DNA of 64,000 nucleotides, taken from Pigmentiphaga sp. H8. Its GTDB lineage: Bacteria > Pseudomonadota > Gammaproteobacteria > Burkholderiales > Burkholderiaceae_B. Below the pieces are notes generated by a model that was not told the origin of the DNA, did not search any database, and saw only the letters and a list, made by a program, of their open reading frames with translations. Shown piece after piece: positions 51,183 to 59,493 of this stretch (the stretch's first letter is position 1; each line of letters starts with the position of its first letter). The stretch lies in the NCBI RefSeq assembly GCF_003854895.1, contig NZ_CP033966.1, positions 5,084,001-5,148,000 of the forward strand. The letters are read 5' to 3'. The position numbers were made by a program, and so were the translations under genes.

Positions 51183-51198
51183 TGAGAATCGTTCTCAT
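51182..51198. promoter_or_regulatory. Fur box before the fecI-like gene
   Basis: ATGAGAA-TCG-TTCTCAT, a perfect 7-3-7 dyad 30 bases before the sigma factor start, preceded by AT-rich sequence (TATAT). It matches the core of the Fur-box palindrome. Iron-replete repression of the downstream uptake genes is inferred. It touches the stop codon of the D-amino-acid dehydrogenase gene. Confidence 0.8.
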
Positions 51199-51227
51199 CA
51201 ATTTCCTCCGCAACCGCGCGGGCCCAC

Positions 51228-51752
51228 ATGTCCTCCGGCGACACCACCCTCAAATTCCACGCCCTGTACAGCGACCACCACGGCTGGCTGCAGGGCTGGC
51301 TGCGCCGGCGCGTGGGCCACGCGGGGGATGCGGCCGATCTGGCGCATGACACCTTCCTGCGCATTCTGCTGACGGGGAGGACACCGGAAGCCGAGCAGTC
51401 GCGCGCCCACCTGACACAGGTCGCCAAAGGCCTGGTGATCGACCTTCACCGCCGCCGCCTGGTGGAGGCCGCCTACCTGGACGCCCTGTCGCACCTGCCC
51501 CAGGCGCAGACGCCGTCGGCTGAGCAGCGGGCGCTGACCATCGAGGACCTGTTGCTGGTGGACCGCGTGCTGGGTGCCCTGCCGGCCAAGGTGCGCCAAG
51601 CGTTCCTGCTGTCGCAACTCGATGGACTGACCTATTCCCAGATCGCCCAAACCCTGGGCATTTCATTCGCCACGGTGCGCAAATACATGCTGCGGACGGC
51701 CCAATCGCTGCACGCGGCCATGCTGGCCTCGGAAGGGGTGAACGGGCGGTGA
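51228..51752 (+). CDS. FecI-like ECF sigma factor
   Basis: A 174-residue iron-starvation sigma factor. Region 2: LYSDHHGWLQGWLRRRVG, DAADLAHDTFLRILL. Region 4: LPAKVRQAFLLSQLDGLTYS, IAQTLGISFATVRKYMLRT. Directly behind a Fur box and coupled to the FecR-like gene by a GTGA overlap. It should drive the TonB receptor gene after a surface signal relayed by the FecR-like protein. Confidence 0.92.
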   Translation: MSSGDTTLKFHALYSDHHGWLQGWLRRRVGHAGDAADLAHDTFLRILLTGRTPEAEQSRAHLTQVAKGLVIDLHRRRLVEAAYLDALSHLPQAQTPSAEQRALTIEDLLLVDRVLGALPAKVRQAFLLSQLDGLTYSQIAQTLGISFATVRKYMLRTAQSLHAAMLASEGVNGR

Positions 51753-52765
51753 GTGCCGCGCATGCTTCACCGGCCCCGGAGTCTTCCGGCGTCTCCGAAT
51801 CCGCGGTGCAGCGGGCGCTGGAATGGCAGGTGACATTCTGGTCGGGCGAAATCACGCCGCGCGAACGCGCCGCCTTCGACCGTTGGCTGGCGCAGGACCC
51901 TGGACATGCGCGGGCCTGGAACCAGGTGCAACGCACCGGCCAGCGCGTCCGGTCGCTGACCGGACCAGTGGAAGGCGAGGCGCTGCGCGCGGCGGATGCG
52001 GCTCGCCGAACCGGCACCCGCCGCACCCTGCTGCGAGCCATGGGATTGTTCACGGCGGCCGGCGTGGCCGTTTACACGGCTCGAAACGCACCGCCGGTCC
52101 AATCGATGCTGGCCGAACATCGCACGCGCCGCGGCGAGCGCCAGAACTTGCTGCTGCCCGACGGCACGCGCCTGGTGCTCGACACCGACACTGCGATCGA
52201 CCTGCGATTCACCGCGCAAGCGCGCGACGTGCTCCTGCGCGCGGGCGAGGTCTTCATCGCGACCGCGCCGGACCCGCGCGGCGCCCAGGGACTGCCCCCT
52301 CGTCCGTTCTCCGTGCATACGCGGCATGGCGCCGTACAAGCGATCGGCACGCGGTTCGCGGTGCGGCTGTCCGACGGGAAATCGATGGTGTCGGTGGACG
52401 AAGGCGCGGTGCGGGTCCAGCCGCGTCTGGCCTCCGCTGGTCCGGTACGGCTTGAAGCGGGGCAGCGTACCTGGTTCTCCGAGGCGGCGGTGGAACCGCC
52501 GACGGCCTCCATTCCCGGAGATCCCGCCTGGACACGTGGTCTGCTGGTTGCCGAACGCATGCGGCTGCGGGACTTCCTGGCCGAGCTGGGCCGCTATCGC
52601 AACGGCGTGCTGCGCTGTGATCCGGCCGTGCAGGACCTGGTCGTCTCCGGCGTGTACCCGCTCGACGATACCGATCTGGCCCTGTCAACCCTGGCCCATG
52701 CGCTGCCGGTGCGTATCGACAGCGTGACGCGATACTGGGTAACCGTACGCGCGCGGGCGGGCTAG
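51749..52765 (+). CDS. FecR-like anti-sigma/sigma regulator
   Basis: A 338-residue FecR family protein with a GTG start. Cytoplasmic DUF4880 region at 20-65 (ALEWQVTFWSGEITPRERAA, DRWLAQDPGHARAWNQVQ), a transmembrane segment near 95-110 (LLRAMGLFTAAGVAVYT), and a periplasmic FecR domain (NLLLPDGTRLVLDTDTAID, VHTRHGAVQAIGTRFAV). Relays the signal from the receptor's N-terminal domain to the sigma factor. Followed by a terminator. Confidence 0.92.
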   Translation: MSAAHASPAPESSGVSESAVQRALEWQVTFWSGEITPRERAAFDRWLAQDPGHARAWNQVQRTGQRVRSLTGPVEGEALRAADAARRTGTRRTLLRAMGLFTAAGVAVYTARNAPPVQSMLAEHRTRRGERQNLLLPDGTRLVLDTDTAIDLRFTAQARDVLLRAGEVFIATAPDPRGAQGLPPRPFSVHTRHGAVQAIGTRFAVRLSDGKSMVSVDEGAVRVQPRLASAGPVRLEAGQRTWFSEAAVEPPTASIPGDPAWTRGLLVAERMRLRDFLAELGRYRNGVLRCDPAVQDLVVSGVYPLDDTDLALSTLAHALPVRIDSVTRYWVTVRARAG

Positions 52766-52788
52766 AGACCGTGCCGGCACACGCGCCT

Positions 52789-52813
52789 TCCGGGCCGGGC
52801 CGGATTTTTCTTT
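52789..52813 (+). terminator. Intrinsic terminator after fecR-like gene
   Basis: TCCGG-GCCGGG-CCGGA stem followed by TTTTTCTTT, 24 bases past the FecR-like stop and 95 bases before the receptor gene. It would separate the regulator transcript from the receptor transcript, which then needs its own sigma-dependent promoter within about 52814-52890. Confidence 0.65.
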
Positions 52814-52907
52814 CAGTTGCCGTAGCACTTTTTCCTTTTCGTCCGGGATATCAGGAAAGGCCCTCGCGCAAATACGAGGCGCCGCGCAACCCACGGAAAG
52901 GAAGACC

Positions 52908-55403
52908 ATGCCTTCGCGCACCCGCAGCCGATCCAATACTTCGTCCCCATTCCCGCGTACGCCGCTGACACGCGCCGCGCTGATGCTCTGCCTGGCGGCG
53001 GGCAGCCTGGCGCACCCCCTCGCCACCCGGGCTCAGGCCGCGGCGCGAGGCGATACGGTACTGCGGCACGAGATTCCCGCGGGCACGCTGGACCAGACAC
53101 TCAATCGCTTCGCCGCCACGGCCGGCATCACGCTGTCGATCGACGGCGCGCTTACGGCCGGCAAGACCAGCCGGGGCCTGTCGGGCAATTTCGGCGTGCG
53201 TGACGGCCTGGCGCACCTGCTGGCCGGCTCGGGGCTGGAGGCGGTGGCCACGGCCGGTGGTGGCTATGTCCTGCGCGCCGCCCCTCTCCAACCGTCGACC
53301 AGCGATACGACGCTGCCGACCATCACCGTGACGGCCCGCAGCGAGTCCGAGGCCGAGCTTCCCCCGCCCTACGCCGGTGGACAGGTCGCGCGCGGCAGCC
53401 GACTGGGCCTGTTGGGCAACCAGGACGTGATGGATACGCCCTTCAACGTGGCTAGCTATACCAGCGAGCTGATGCAGAACCAGCAATCGGCCACGCTGGC
53501 CGATGTACTGGACAACGACCCTGCCGTGCGCATGAGTTCACGCGGACGCAATACCAGCGTCGGCGGCGGCGACAACTTCTTCCTGCGCGGCTTTGGGCTG
53601 GGCAACCGCGATATTTCGCTCAACGGCCTGTATGGCGTACTGCCCTATGGCACGCTGTCGCTGGAAACGATAGAGCGGGTGGAGGTGCTCAAGGGTCCGA
53701 GCGCACTGTTGACGGGCATGGCCCCCAGTGGCGGCGTGGGCGGGGCCATCAACGTGGTGCCCAAGCGGGCGACCGATGCCCCCATCACGCGGCTGACGGC
53801 CAGCTATGCCTCCGATTCGCTCTGGGGAACGCATGTGGACCTGGGCCGGCGCTTCGGCGAACAGAACCAGTTCGGCGTGCGAGCCAATGGGGTCTATCGC
53901 AGCGGAGACACCGCGACGTCGGGACAATCGGTCAAGCTGGGAGCGGCATCGGTGGGCCTGGACTACCGGGGCGAGCGGCTTCGTGCCTCGCTGGATCTCG
54001 GGTACCAGTCCGACGACGCGCGCGCCGCGTCCGTGGGCTATCGCCTGGCTCCCGCGCTCACGGCCGTGCCCGCCGCACCGAAGACCGGGGCGCGCTTCGC
54101 CCAGGACTGGGAACGCCGCAAGTATGTGGACGACTACCAGGTCGCGCAGGCGGAGTTCGACGTGTCGTCCGCGCTGATGGTCTACGGCGCCGTGGGCGCG
54201 CGCGACCACCGGCACAGCAACTACCGCACCGAGTCGCGCATCCTCAACCCGGCGGGTGATCTCGCCACGTCGCCCGTCAATTATCCGGAAACGTCAAAAT
54301 CCAAATCGTTCCTGGCGGGCGCCCGGATGAAGTTCGAGGCGCTGAACGCGCTACATGAACTCAATGTGGCGGCATCCTCCCTGGACACCACGGCCGGCTA
54401 TGGCTTTGCGCAGTGGGCGGGCGTCGCTTCCAACCTGTACGCGCCCGCCACGATCCCGGACCCGCTGCGTACGGGCGCGCCGTTCGCAGGCTTTCTCGAC
54501 ACCCGCAAGGCCTCCGAGACGCAATTGTCGTCGGTGGGCATCTCCGACAGCATTTCCTGGAACGACGACACGGTGCGTCTCGTTCTGGGCGTGCGCCGGC
54601 AGAAGATCACCGTGGACAACTATGCGGCCACCGCACCGGTCAATCCGCGCACGTCGGGTTACGAACGCACGGTCAATTCGCCCGCTGTCGGTCTGGTCGT
54701 CAAACCCTGGAACAACGTCTCGCTGTACGCCAACTACATAGAAGGACTGAGTCCCGGCACCACGGCACCGGCCGATGCCGAGAACAGCGGGGAGATCTTT
54801 CCCCCCGTGAAGACCCGGCAGAAGGAACTGGGCGCCAAAATGGATTTCGGACGCGTGATCGGTACGGTGTCCCTGTTCGAACTCAGGCAGCCCAACGCGA
54901 TCACCGTGCCCGGCAGCACGCCGCTGGCCTATCGCTACGTGATGGATGGCGAGCAGCGCAACCGCGGCGTGGAATTCAGCGCCTTCGGCGAACTGGCGCG
55001 CGGCGTGCGGCTGCTGGGAGGCATGACATACCTGCAGGCCAAGCAGATGCGCACGCAGGGCGGCACCAACGACGGCAAGGACGCCATCGTGGCGCCGCGC
55101 TGGATCGCCAACGTCGGCCTGGAGTGGGACGCCCCCTTCCTGCCCGGCCTGACGCTGACCACGCGCGTGCTGGCCACTGGCAAGCAATACGTCAATGCCG
55201 CGAACACCTTGCGGCTGCCCGGCTGGACCCGCTGGGACGCCGGCGCGCGCTACCGGACAAGGGCGCTTGGGTACCCCGTCACCCTGCGCGCGAACGTGCT
55301 GAACCTGACCAACAGCAGCTATTGGGAAGGCAGCGCGGGCTCCGGCGGCATCGTACTGTCGGCGCCGCGCACGGTCTACCTCTCGGCCACGATCGACTTC
55401 TGA
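52908..55403 (+). CDS. TonB-dependent siderophore receptor with signalling domain
   Basis: An 831-residue outer-membrane transducer. Signal peptide ends near residue 45 (TRAQAAARG). The secretin/TonB STN signalling domain covers about 50-120 (IPAGTLDQTLNRFAATAGIT, LSGNFGVRDGLAHLLAGSG). Plug domain near 165-290 (LADVLDNDPAVRMSSRGR, FFLRGFGL, IERVEVLKGPSALLTGMAPS). The beta-barrel ends in the outer-membrane Phe (YLSATIDF). The STN domain marks it as the signal source for the FecR/FecI pair upstream. Likely ferric hydroxamate-type or other siderophore; ligand unknown. Confidence 0.93.
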   Translation: MPSRTRSRSNTSSPFPRTPLTRAALMLCLAAGSLAHPLATRAQAAARGDTVLRHEIPAGTLDQTLNRFAATAGITLSIDGALTAGKTSRGLSGNFGVRDGLAHLLAGSGLEAVATAGGGYVLRAAPLQPSTSDTTLPTITVTARSESEAELPPPYAGGQVARGSRLGLLGNQDVMDTPFNVASYTSELMQNQQSATLADVLDNDPAVRMSSRGRNTSVGGGDNFFLRGFGLGNRDISLNGLYGVLPYGTLSLETIERVEVLKGPSALLTGMAPSGGVGGAINVVPKRATDAPITRLTASYASDSLWGTHVDLGRRFGEQNQFGVRANGVYRSGDTATSGQSVKLGAASVGLDYRGERLRASLDLGYQSDDARAASVGYRLAPALTAVPAAPKTGARFAQDWERRKYVDDYQVAQAEFDVSSALMVYGAVGARDHRHSNYRTESRILNPAGDLATSPVNYPETSKSKSFLAGARMKFEALNALHELNVAASSLDTTAGYGFAQWAGVASNLYAPATIPDPLRTGAPFAGFLDTRKASETQLSSVGISDSISWNDDTVRLVLGVRRQKITVDNYAATAPVNPRTSGYERTVNSPAVGLVVKPWNNVSLYANYIEGLSPGTTAPADAENSGEIFPPVKTRQKELGAKMDFGRVIGTVSLFELRQPNAITVPGSTPLAYRYVMDGEQRNRGVEFSAFGELARGVRLLGGMTYLQAKQMRTQGGTNDGKDAIVAPRWIANVGLEWDAPFLPGLTLTTRVLATGKQYVNAANTLRLPGWTRWDAGARYRTRALGYPVTLRANVLNLTNSSYWEGSAGSGGIVLSAPRTVYLSATIDF

Positions 55404-55410
55404 GCCCGAC

Positions 55411-56664
55411 GTGCGTCTACGGCCGGTGATCGGGCGGCTGCACCGCTGGATCGGACTGGCGACCGCGGGCTTCCTGCTGGTCGCGGGCCTGACCGGTGCG
55501 CTGTTGGCCTGGTACGACGAACTGGATGCCTTGCTCGCACCGAGCTTGCTGACGGCGCCCCCGTCTCCTGGCGCCGCGCAGCCGCTGGATGCCCTGGCCT
55601 TGCGTGCGCGGGTGGTGCAGGCCTACCCGCAGCGGCAGGTCAACCATGTACCGCTAAGCCAGCCTCCAGGCCGATCGGCGGTGTTCTTTGTCGCGCCCGC
55701 TCCCGGCGACACCGGCAAGCCGGCCTCGCCGGTGGCGCAGGTGCTGGTCCAGCCCTATACCGGGCAGGTACTGGGCGATCGTGTGCTCGGGCAAGCCGCA
55801 CTTGGGGCCCGGTACGTCATGCCCTTCATCTATCGCCTGCATCATTCGCTGGCGCTGGACCTGGCTGGCACGCTGATGCTGGGCGCCGCGGCGCTGCTCT
55901 GGACGGTGGACTGCTTCATCGGCCTGTGGCTGACCCTGCCCGCCGCCGTGGCCTCGCAGCGGCGGACCGGCGGCACGGCCGGCAAGTCCTGGCTGCGGCG
56001 ATGGATGCCTTCCTGGTGGGTACGCTGGCATGGCGGCAGCTACAAGCTCACGTTCGACCTGCATCGGTCGGGCGGCCTCTGGATCTGGGCCATGCTCTTC
56101 GTTCTCGCGTGGAGCAGCGTGGCGTTCAACCTGGCACCGGCGTACGACACGGTCATGGCACGCGCCGGCCTGTCGTTCCAGGCCACCACGCGCTCATTGC
56201 CGATGCGGGCCGTGCCGCAGGATCAGCCCGGCCTGAGCTGGCACCAGGCACTGGAGACCGGCCGGCTGCTGATGGAACAGCAGGCCTCGTCAGGGGGATT
56301 CTCCGTGCTGCGCGAAGATCTGCTGTACTACGACCCGCGGCGCGCGCTGTTCAGCTACTACGTGCGCAGCAGCCTGGACGTGCGCGAGCGCGTGGGCCGC
56401 ACCCTCGTCGCCTTCGATGGCAACACGGGCGAGCTGCGCCTGGCCTGGCTTCCCACCGGCGCCGCCGGCGGCGACACGATCACCAGTTGGCTGGCCGGCC
56501 TGCACATGGCCGCGAGATGGGGCTGGCCGCTTCAGGCGCTCGTTTCGGTGGCGGGGCTGGTGGTCGCCATGCTGAGCGTGACGGGCGTCCTGGTCTGGCG
56601 GCGCAAGCGGATATCGCGCAGGCGGGCAAAGTCAGCTTCCGCGCCCGCCAGCATGCGGCTTTAG
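55411..56664 (+). CDS. PepSY-domain membrane protein (iron-uptake associated, PiuB-like)
   Basis: A 417-residue protein with four hydrophobic segments near residues 13-33, 145-175, 225-245 and 370-400, and PepSY domains between them. RLHRWIGLATAGFLLVAGLTG at the start (helix) and the mid-protein FDLHRSGGLWIWAMLFVLAW are typical. Starts with GTG 8 bases after the receptor. Family members sit beside siderophore receptors and may act as ferric reductases. The stop overlaps the UGSC-family gene's stop, tail to tail. Confidence 0.88.
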   Translation: MRLRPVIGRLHRWIGLATAGFLLVAGLTGALLAWYDELDALLAPSLLTAPPSPGAAQPLDALALRARVVQAYPQRQVNHVPLSQPPGRSAVFFVAPAPGDTGKPASPVAQVLVQPYTGQVLGDRVLGQAALGARYVMPFIYRLHHSLALDLAGTLMLGAAALLWTVDCFIGLWLTLPAAVASQRRTGGTAGKSWLRRWMPSWWVRWHGGSYKLTFDLHRSGGLWIWAMLFVLAWSSVAFNLAPAYDTVMARAGLSFQATTRSLPMRAVPQDQPGLSWHQALETGRLLMEQQASSGGFSVLREDLLYYDPRRALFSYYVRSSLDVRERVGRTLVAFDGNTGELRLAWLPTGAAGGDTITSWLAGLHMAARWGWPLQALVSVAGLVVAMLSVTGVLVWRRKRISRRRAKSASAPASMRL

Positions 56665-57185
56665 GCACTAGCGGTCAGGCTGGCAAGAATGCTTTCGAAC
56701 GATTCTTCCGCCAGGCCGTGCAGTTCCGCGGTCGTGCGGTTCTGCATGGGATGCGGCACATAAAGCGACGCCCCTTCGAAGCCGATTGCCGCGCATTGCT
56801 TGGCAAAGGCATCGCGGAACTCGGTCGTCAGCACGCTTACCCCCGGCAGCCCCCGCTGATCCAGGTCGTTCAGGTCATGCGTGCTGCACGAGGTGCAGGA
56901 GCCGCAATCGGACAGCGCGATGACCACGAGGTCGCAGTTCTGGGCGATATCCTGAATCATCGGCACCGGCGCGGTGCGGGTATTGGTCGGCTTCTTGTAG
57001 CGGTGGGTGGCCACGCCCACGCTGGCAAAAAGCTGCTCCAGCCGGTCGATGAATTCGTCGCCGCGCATCTTGCCGATATCCATCAAGGCGACGGTCTTGC
57101 CTTCCAGCGACGCGGGCGGGGCCTTGCGAGGCCGCAGCAGGGACGCCAATTCGGGGGTAGGGTCCCGCAGAACGCTTTCGTACAT
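56661..57185 (-). CDS. UGSC-family protein, Cys form
   Basis: A 174-residue alpha/beta protein of the UGSC family, known for a selenocysteine-Gly-Ser-Cys motif. Here the motif is all-Cys: C94-G-S-C97 extended to C100 (SDCGSCTSCSTHDL); the first position is codon TGC, not TGA. GKTVALMDIGKMRGDEFIDR opens the fold and LPGVSVLTTEFRDAFAKQ follows the motif. The ATG at 57185 uses AAGGAG located inside the last codons of the upstream gene, so both proteins are made together. Predicted cytoplasmic thiol redox protein; reaction unknown. Confidence 0.83.
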   Translation of the reverse strand: MYESVLRDPTPELASLLRPRKAPPASLEGKTVALMDIGKMRGDEFIDRLEQLFASVGVATHRYKKPTNTRTAPVPMIQDIAQNCDLVVIALSDCGSCTSCSTHDLNDLDQRGLPGVSVLTTEFRDAFAKQCAAIGFEGASLYVPHPMQNRTTAELHGLAEESFESILASLTASA

Positions 57186-57190
57186 GGCAT

Positions 57191-58666
57191 TTACTCCTTG
57201 ATTTCACGGGTGACGGGTTGCGACTCGTCGCGGAAACGGCCGCCGGTCCACCCGCAGAGAATGGCGGAGAACAGGCCCGCCTGGCCCCCGGCCCGGACAA
57301 TGAGCAGGCCGTCGTCCCAGAACTTCGGTACGCCGCCTTCGTCCTTGCGGCTCGGATGGATGCCTTCGCCGATGCCGTGGGCGCCCTGCACCAGGTCTTC
57401 GGCGGGACGCACGCAGGCGGCGTGCAGTTCGGCCGTGATGCGCTGGCGGTCCCAGCCGGCCTTCCTGTAGATCTCGTAGTGCTCGGCCGACAGCACCAGC
57501 ATGGCGTTGGTGAACTGGGCCAGTTTCGGATGGCCGACGGCCACCAGCGCGGACGCGAACGAACGGGTCAGTTCCTCCGGCGTGCGCGAACGCTGGTCGA
57601 TGAAGCCCTGGATGCCGTCGCCCTGGAACAGGGTCACGGCGCTCTTGCCCGGCGCGATGCCGCGCGCGACGGACAGCGGTTCCCAGCTGGGATCGGTCTC
57701 GTCTTCCGCGAAGCAGAACGTGTACTTGCCCGGGCCACCCAGCGTGGAGCGGTCCAGCTCGCCGGGAATCCCGCCGCCGACGTTGCGGATGATCAGTTGC
57801 AGGGCCCGGCCGATGGTGGCGTTGGCGCGATTGCCCTGGCCCAGGGCATTGATGCCCCAGTTCATACCGATGCGCTTGGCGATCGGGCCGTTGACCACCA
57901 CGATGGGGCCGGAGAAGCACGTGGTGCACAGCAGGCCGTGCATGGTGAAGACGGGCTCCAGCGCGGTCTCCAGCGCGGCCAGGAGCACGGGCATGTACTC
58001 GGGCTTGCAGCCGGCCAGGACCGCGTTGATGGCGACTTTTTCAACGCTGCAGGGCGCGAGGTTGGGCGGCACCAGCCCCACGATTTCATCCGGCCGGCGC
58101 GAGGTCCCGGACAACATGCGCAGGATGCGTGCGTCGGTCGGCGGCACCACGGGCAAGCCATCGCTCCAGCCCCGGTCGTAGCAGCGCTCGACCGGATCGT
58201 CCCAGTGGTCCACCTCGATGCGGCGCGCCTGCAGCCCGGGATCGCCGAAGGCTTCGACCAGATGCTCGTACACGCCCGGCTCGCGGCTCTTGGAGCCGCA
58301 CCCCGGTTGCCACGCGGGAAGGCTTCCCCCCAGGTCCGGCTGGCCCGTCAGCGCCTGCCACGCATCGCGCTGCCAGCCGAATTCGCGTCCGACCTCCCTG
58401 CCGCCTTCGACCTTGATCAGGGTCGGCACGGTTTCCACGTCGTACCGGAACGAGGACTCCAGGCGGGTGTCGTCGATGGGCGCAAGCCCTTCGTAGAACG
58501 CCGGATCGTCCTGTACGAAGACCTTCAGGTTGAACCCTGCGGAGAGGAGCTGCTGATATACCGGGCGCAACATGGCGCAGGTCTCGCAGGCCTCCTTGAC
58601 GAAAAGAACGTAGCCGTCCTCCACGGCCTCGTGTGCAAAATGCTTGGCTTCTGATATGTCAGACAT
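57191..58666 (-). CDS. Thioredoxin-domain protein fused to UGSC-associated large domain
   Basis: A 491-residue protein. Residues 1-110 are thioredoxin-like: C27-E-T-C30 active site and cis-Pro at 81 (ETVPTLIKV). Residues 150-491 form a large domain I recognise only as a neighbour of UGSC genes: YDRGWSDGLPVVPPTDARIL, VEKVAINAVLAGCKPEYMPV, VVVNGPIAKRIGMNWGINA, GNRANATIGRALQL, and GGPGKYTFCFAEDE. It has an additional C247-T-T-C250. GAGGAG precedes the ATG. The fusion puts a reducible CxxC next to the large domain; probable partner of the UGSC protein and of the thioredoxin reductase encoded across the promoter. Confidence 0.78.
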   Translation of the reverse strand: MSDISEAKHFAHEAVEDGYVLFVKEACETCAMLRPVYQQLLSAGFNLKVFVQDDPAFYEGLAPIDDTRLESSFRYDVETVPTLIKVEGGREVGREFGWQRDAWQALTGQPDLGGSLPAWQPGCGSKSREPGVYEHLVEAFGDPGLQARRIEVDHWDDPVERCYDRGWSDGLPVVPPTDARILRMLSGTSRRPDEIVGLVPPNLAPCSVEKVAINAVLAGCKPEYMPVLLAALETALEPVFTMHGLLCTTCFSGPIVVVNGPIAKRIGMNWGINALGQGNRANATIGRALQLIIRNVGGGIPGELDRSTLGGPGKYTFCFAEDETDPSWEPLSVARGIAPGKSAVTLFQGDGIQGFIDQRSRTPEELTRSFASALVAVGHPKLAQFTNAMLVLSAEHYEIYRKAGWDRQRITAELHAACVRPAEDLVQGAHGIGEGIHPSRKDEGGVPKFWDDGLLIVRAGGQAGLFSAILCGWTGGRFRDESQPVTREIKE

Positions 58667-58781
58667 GGCGACTCCTCGGATGGCACCTGCTCAGTACCTG
58701 TTGTTTCGCAAAATCACGTATTGACGGCTTCCAACTGATATACTAGATTCACATCCACCAGACGTCAACAAGCACCGCCCC

Positions 58782-59480
58782 ATGACCATATCCGACACGA
58801 CTTCCACCGCCACTCCGCCGGCCTCTCAACAGGGAAAATTGGCGGATTTGATACGCGCCCGCATCGTCAGCGGCGAACTCGGGCTGGGGCAGATGCTGTC
58901 CGACAAGGAACTGGCACTGGAATATCAGATAAGCCGTACGCCCGTGCGCGAGGCGCTTCTGGAGTTGCGGTCCGCGGGCCTGGTCGTGAGCTATCCGCAA
59001 CGCGGCACCTATGTGTTCGATCCCTCGCCGAAAGACATCGCCGAGATCTGCCAGATGCGCGGGCTGCTCGAAGCCGGCGCCCTGCGTGTCGCGGCGGCTG
59101 CCGGCCTGACGTCCCTGGTGATGGAACTGAACAAGGCTGTCGCGCACATGGCGTTCGCCATCGAAGCGGGCGACTTCCGCATGATCGAGACCTTCGACAC
59201 CCAGTTCCACGAAACGATGGTGGCGATGTGCGGCAACTCCCGGCTGGTCGCGGCCTATCGGCAAATCTCCGACCAGGTGCGCGTGCTGCGCCATCGCCTG
59301 CCCGCCCGCCGCCAGCGGGTCCATGACGCACTTGCCCAACATCGGCGCATCGTCGACCTGCTGACGGCCGAACGGATCGACGATGCCGTCGAAGAAGTGC
59401 ACCGCCACGTCGAGCGAGTGCACGACCTGCTGGACCACCCTGAACTGGCTTCAGGAGCGGAATCCCCCAGCCAACCTTGA
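58782..59480 (+). CDS. GntR family (FadR/FCD) transcriptional regulator
   Basis: A 232-residue regulator. Winged helix at 18-85 (KLADLIRARIVSGELGLGQM, LALEYQISRTPVREALLELR) and an FCD ligand domain from about 95 (EICQMRGLLEAGALRVAAAA, FDTQFHETMVAMCGNSRL, HRRIVDLLTAERIDDAVEEV), with the metal His pattern. Divergent from the thioredoxin/UGSC genes by 115 bases and followed by Bug receptor and thioredoxin reductase, so it can control both arms. Effector unknown. Confidence 0.9.
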   Translation: MTISDTTSTATPPASQQGKLADLIRARIVSGELGLGQMLSDKELALEYQISRTPVREALLELRSAGLVVSYPQRGTYVFDPSPKDIAEICQMRGLLEAGALRVAAAAGLTSLVMELNKAVAHMAFAIEAGDFRMIETFDTQFHETMVAMCGNSRLVAAYRQISDQVRVLRHRLPARRQRVHDALAQHRRIVDLLTAERIDDAVEEVHRHVERVHDLLDHPELASGAESPSQP

Positions 59481-59493
59481 AGAGGTCGCCACC

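Noticed and set aside
56886..56906. Selenocysteine insertion at the UGSC motif
   Set aside because: The codon is TGC, an ordinary cysteine; no in-frame TGA and so no need for a SECIS element.
58682..58750. Sigma-70 promoter TTGACG…TATACT before the GntR gene
   Set aside because: The two hexamers are only 12 bases apart, too short for a standard promoter, so no promoter is claimed.
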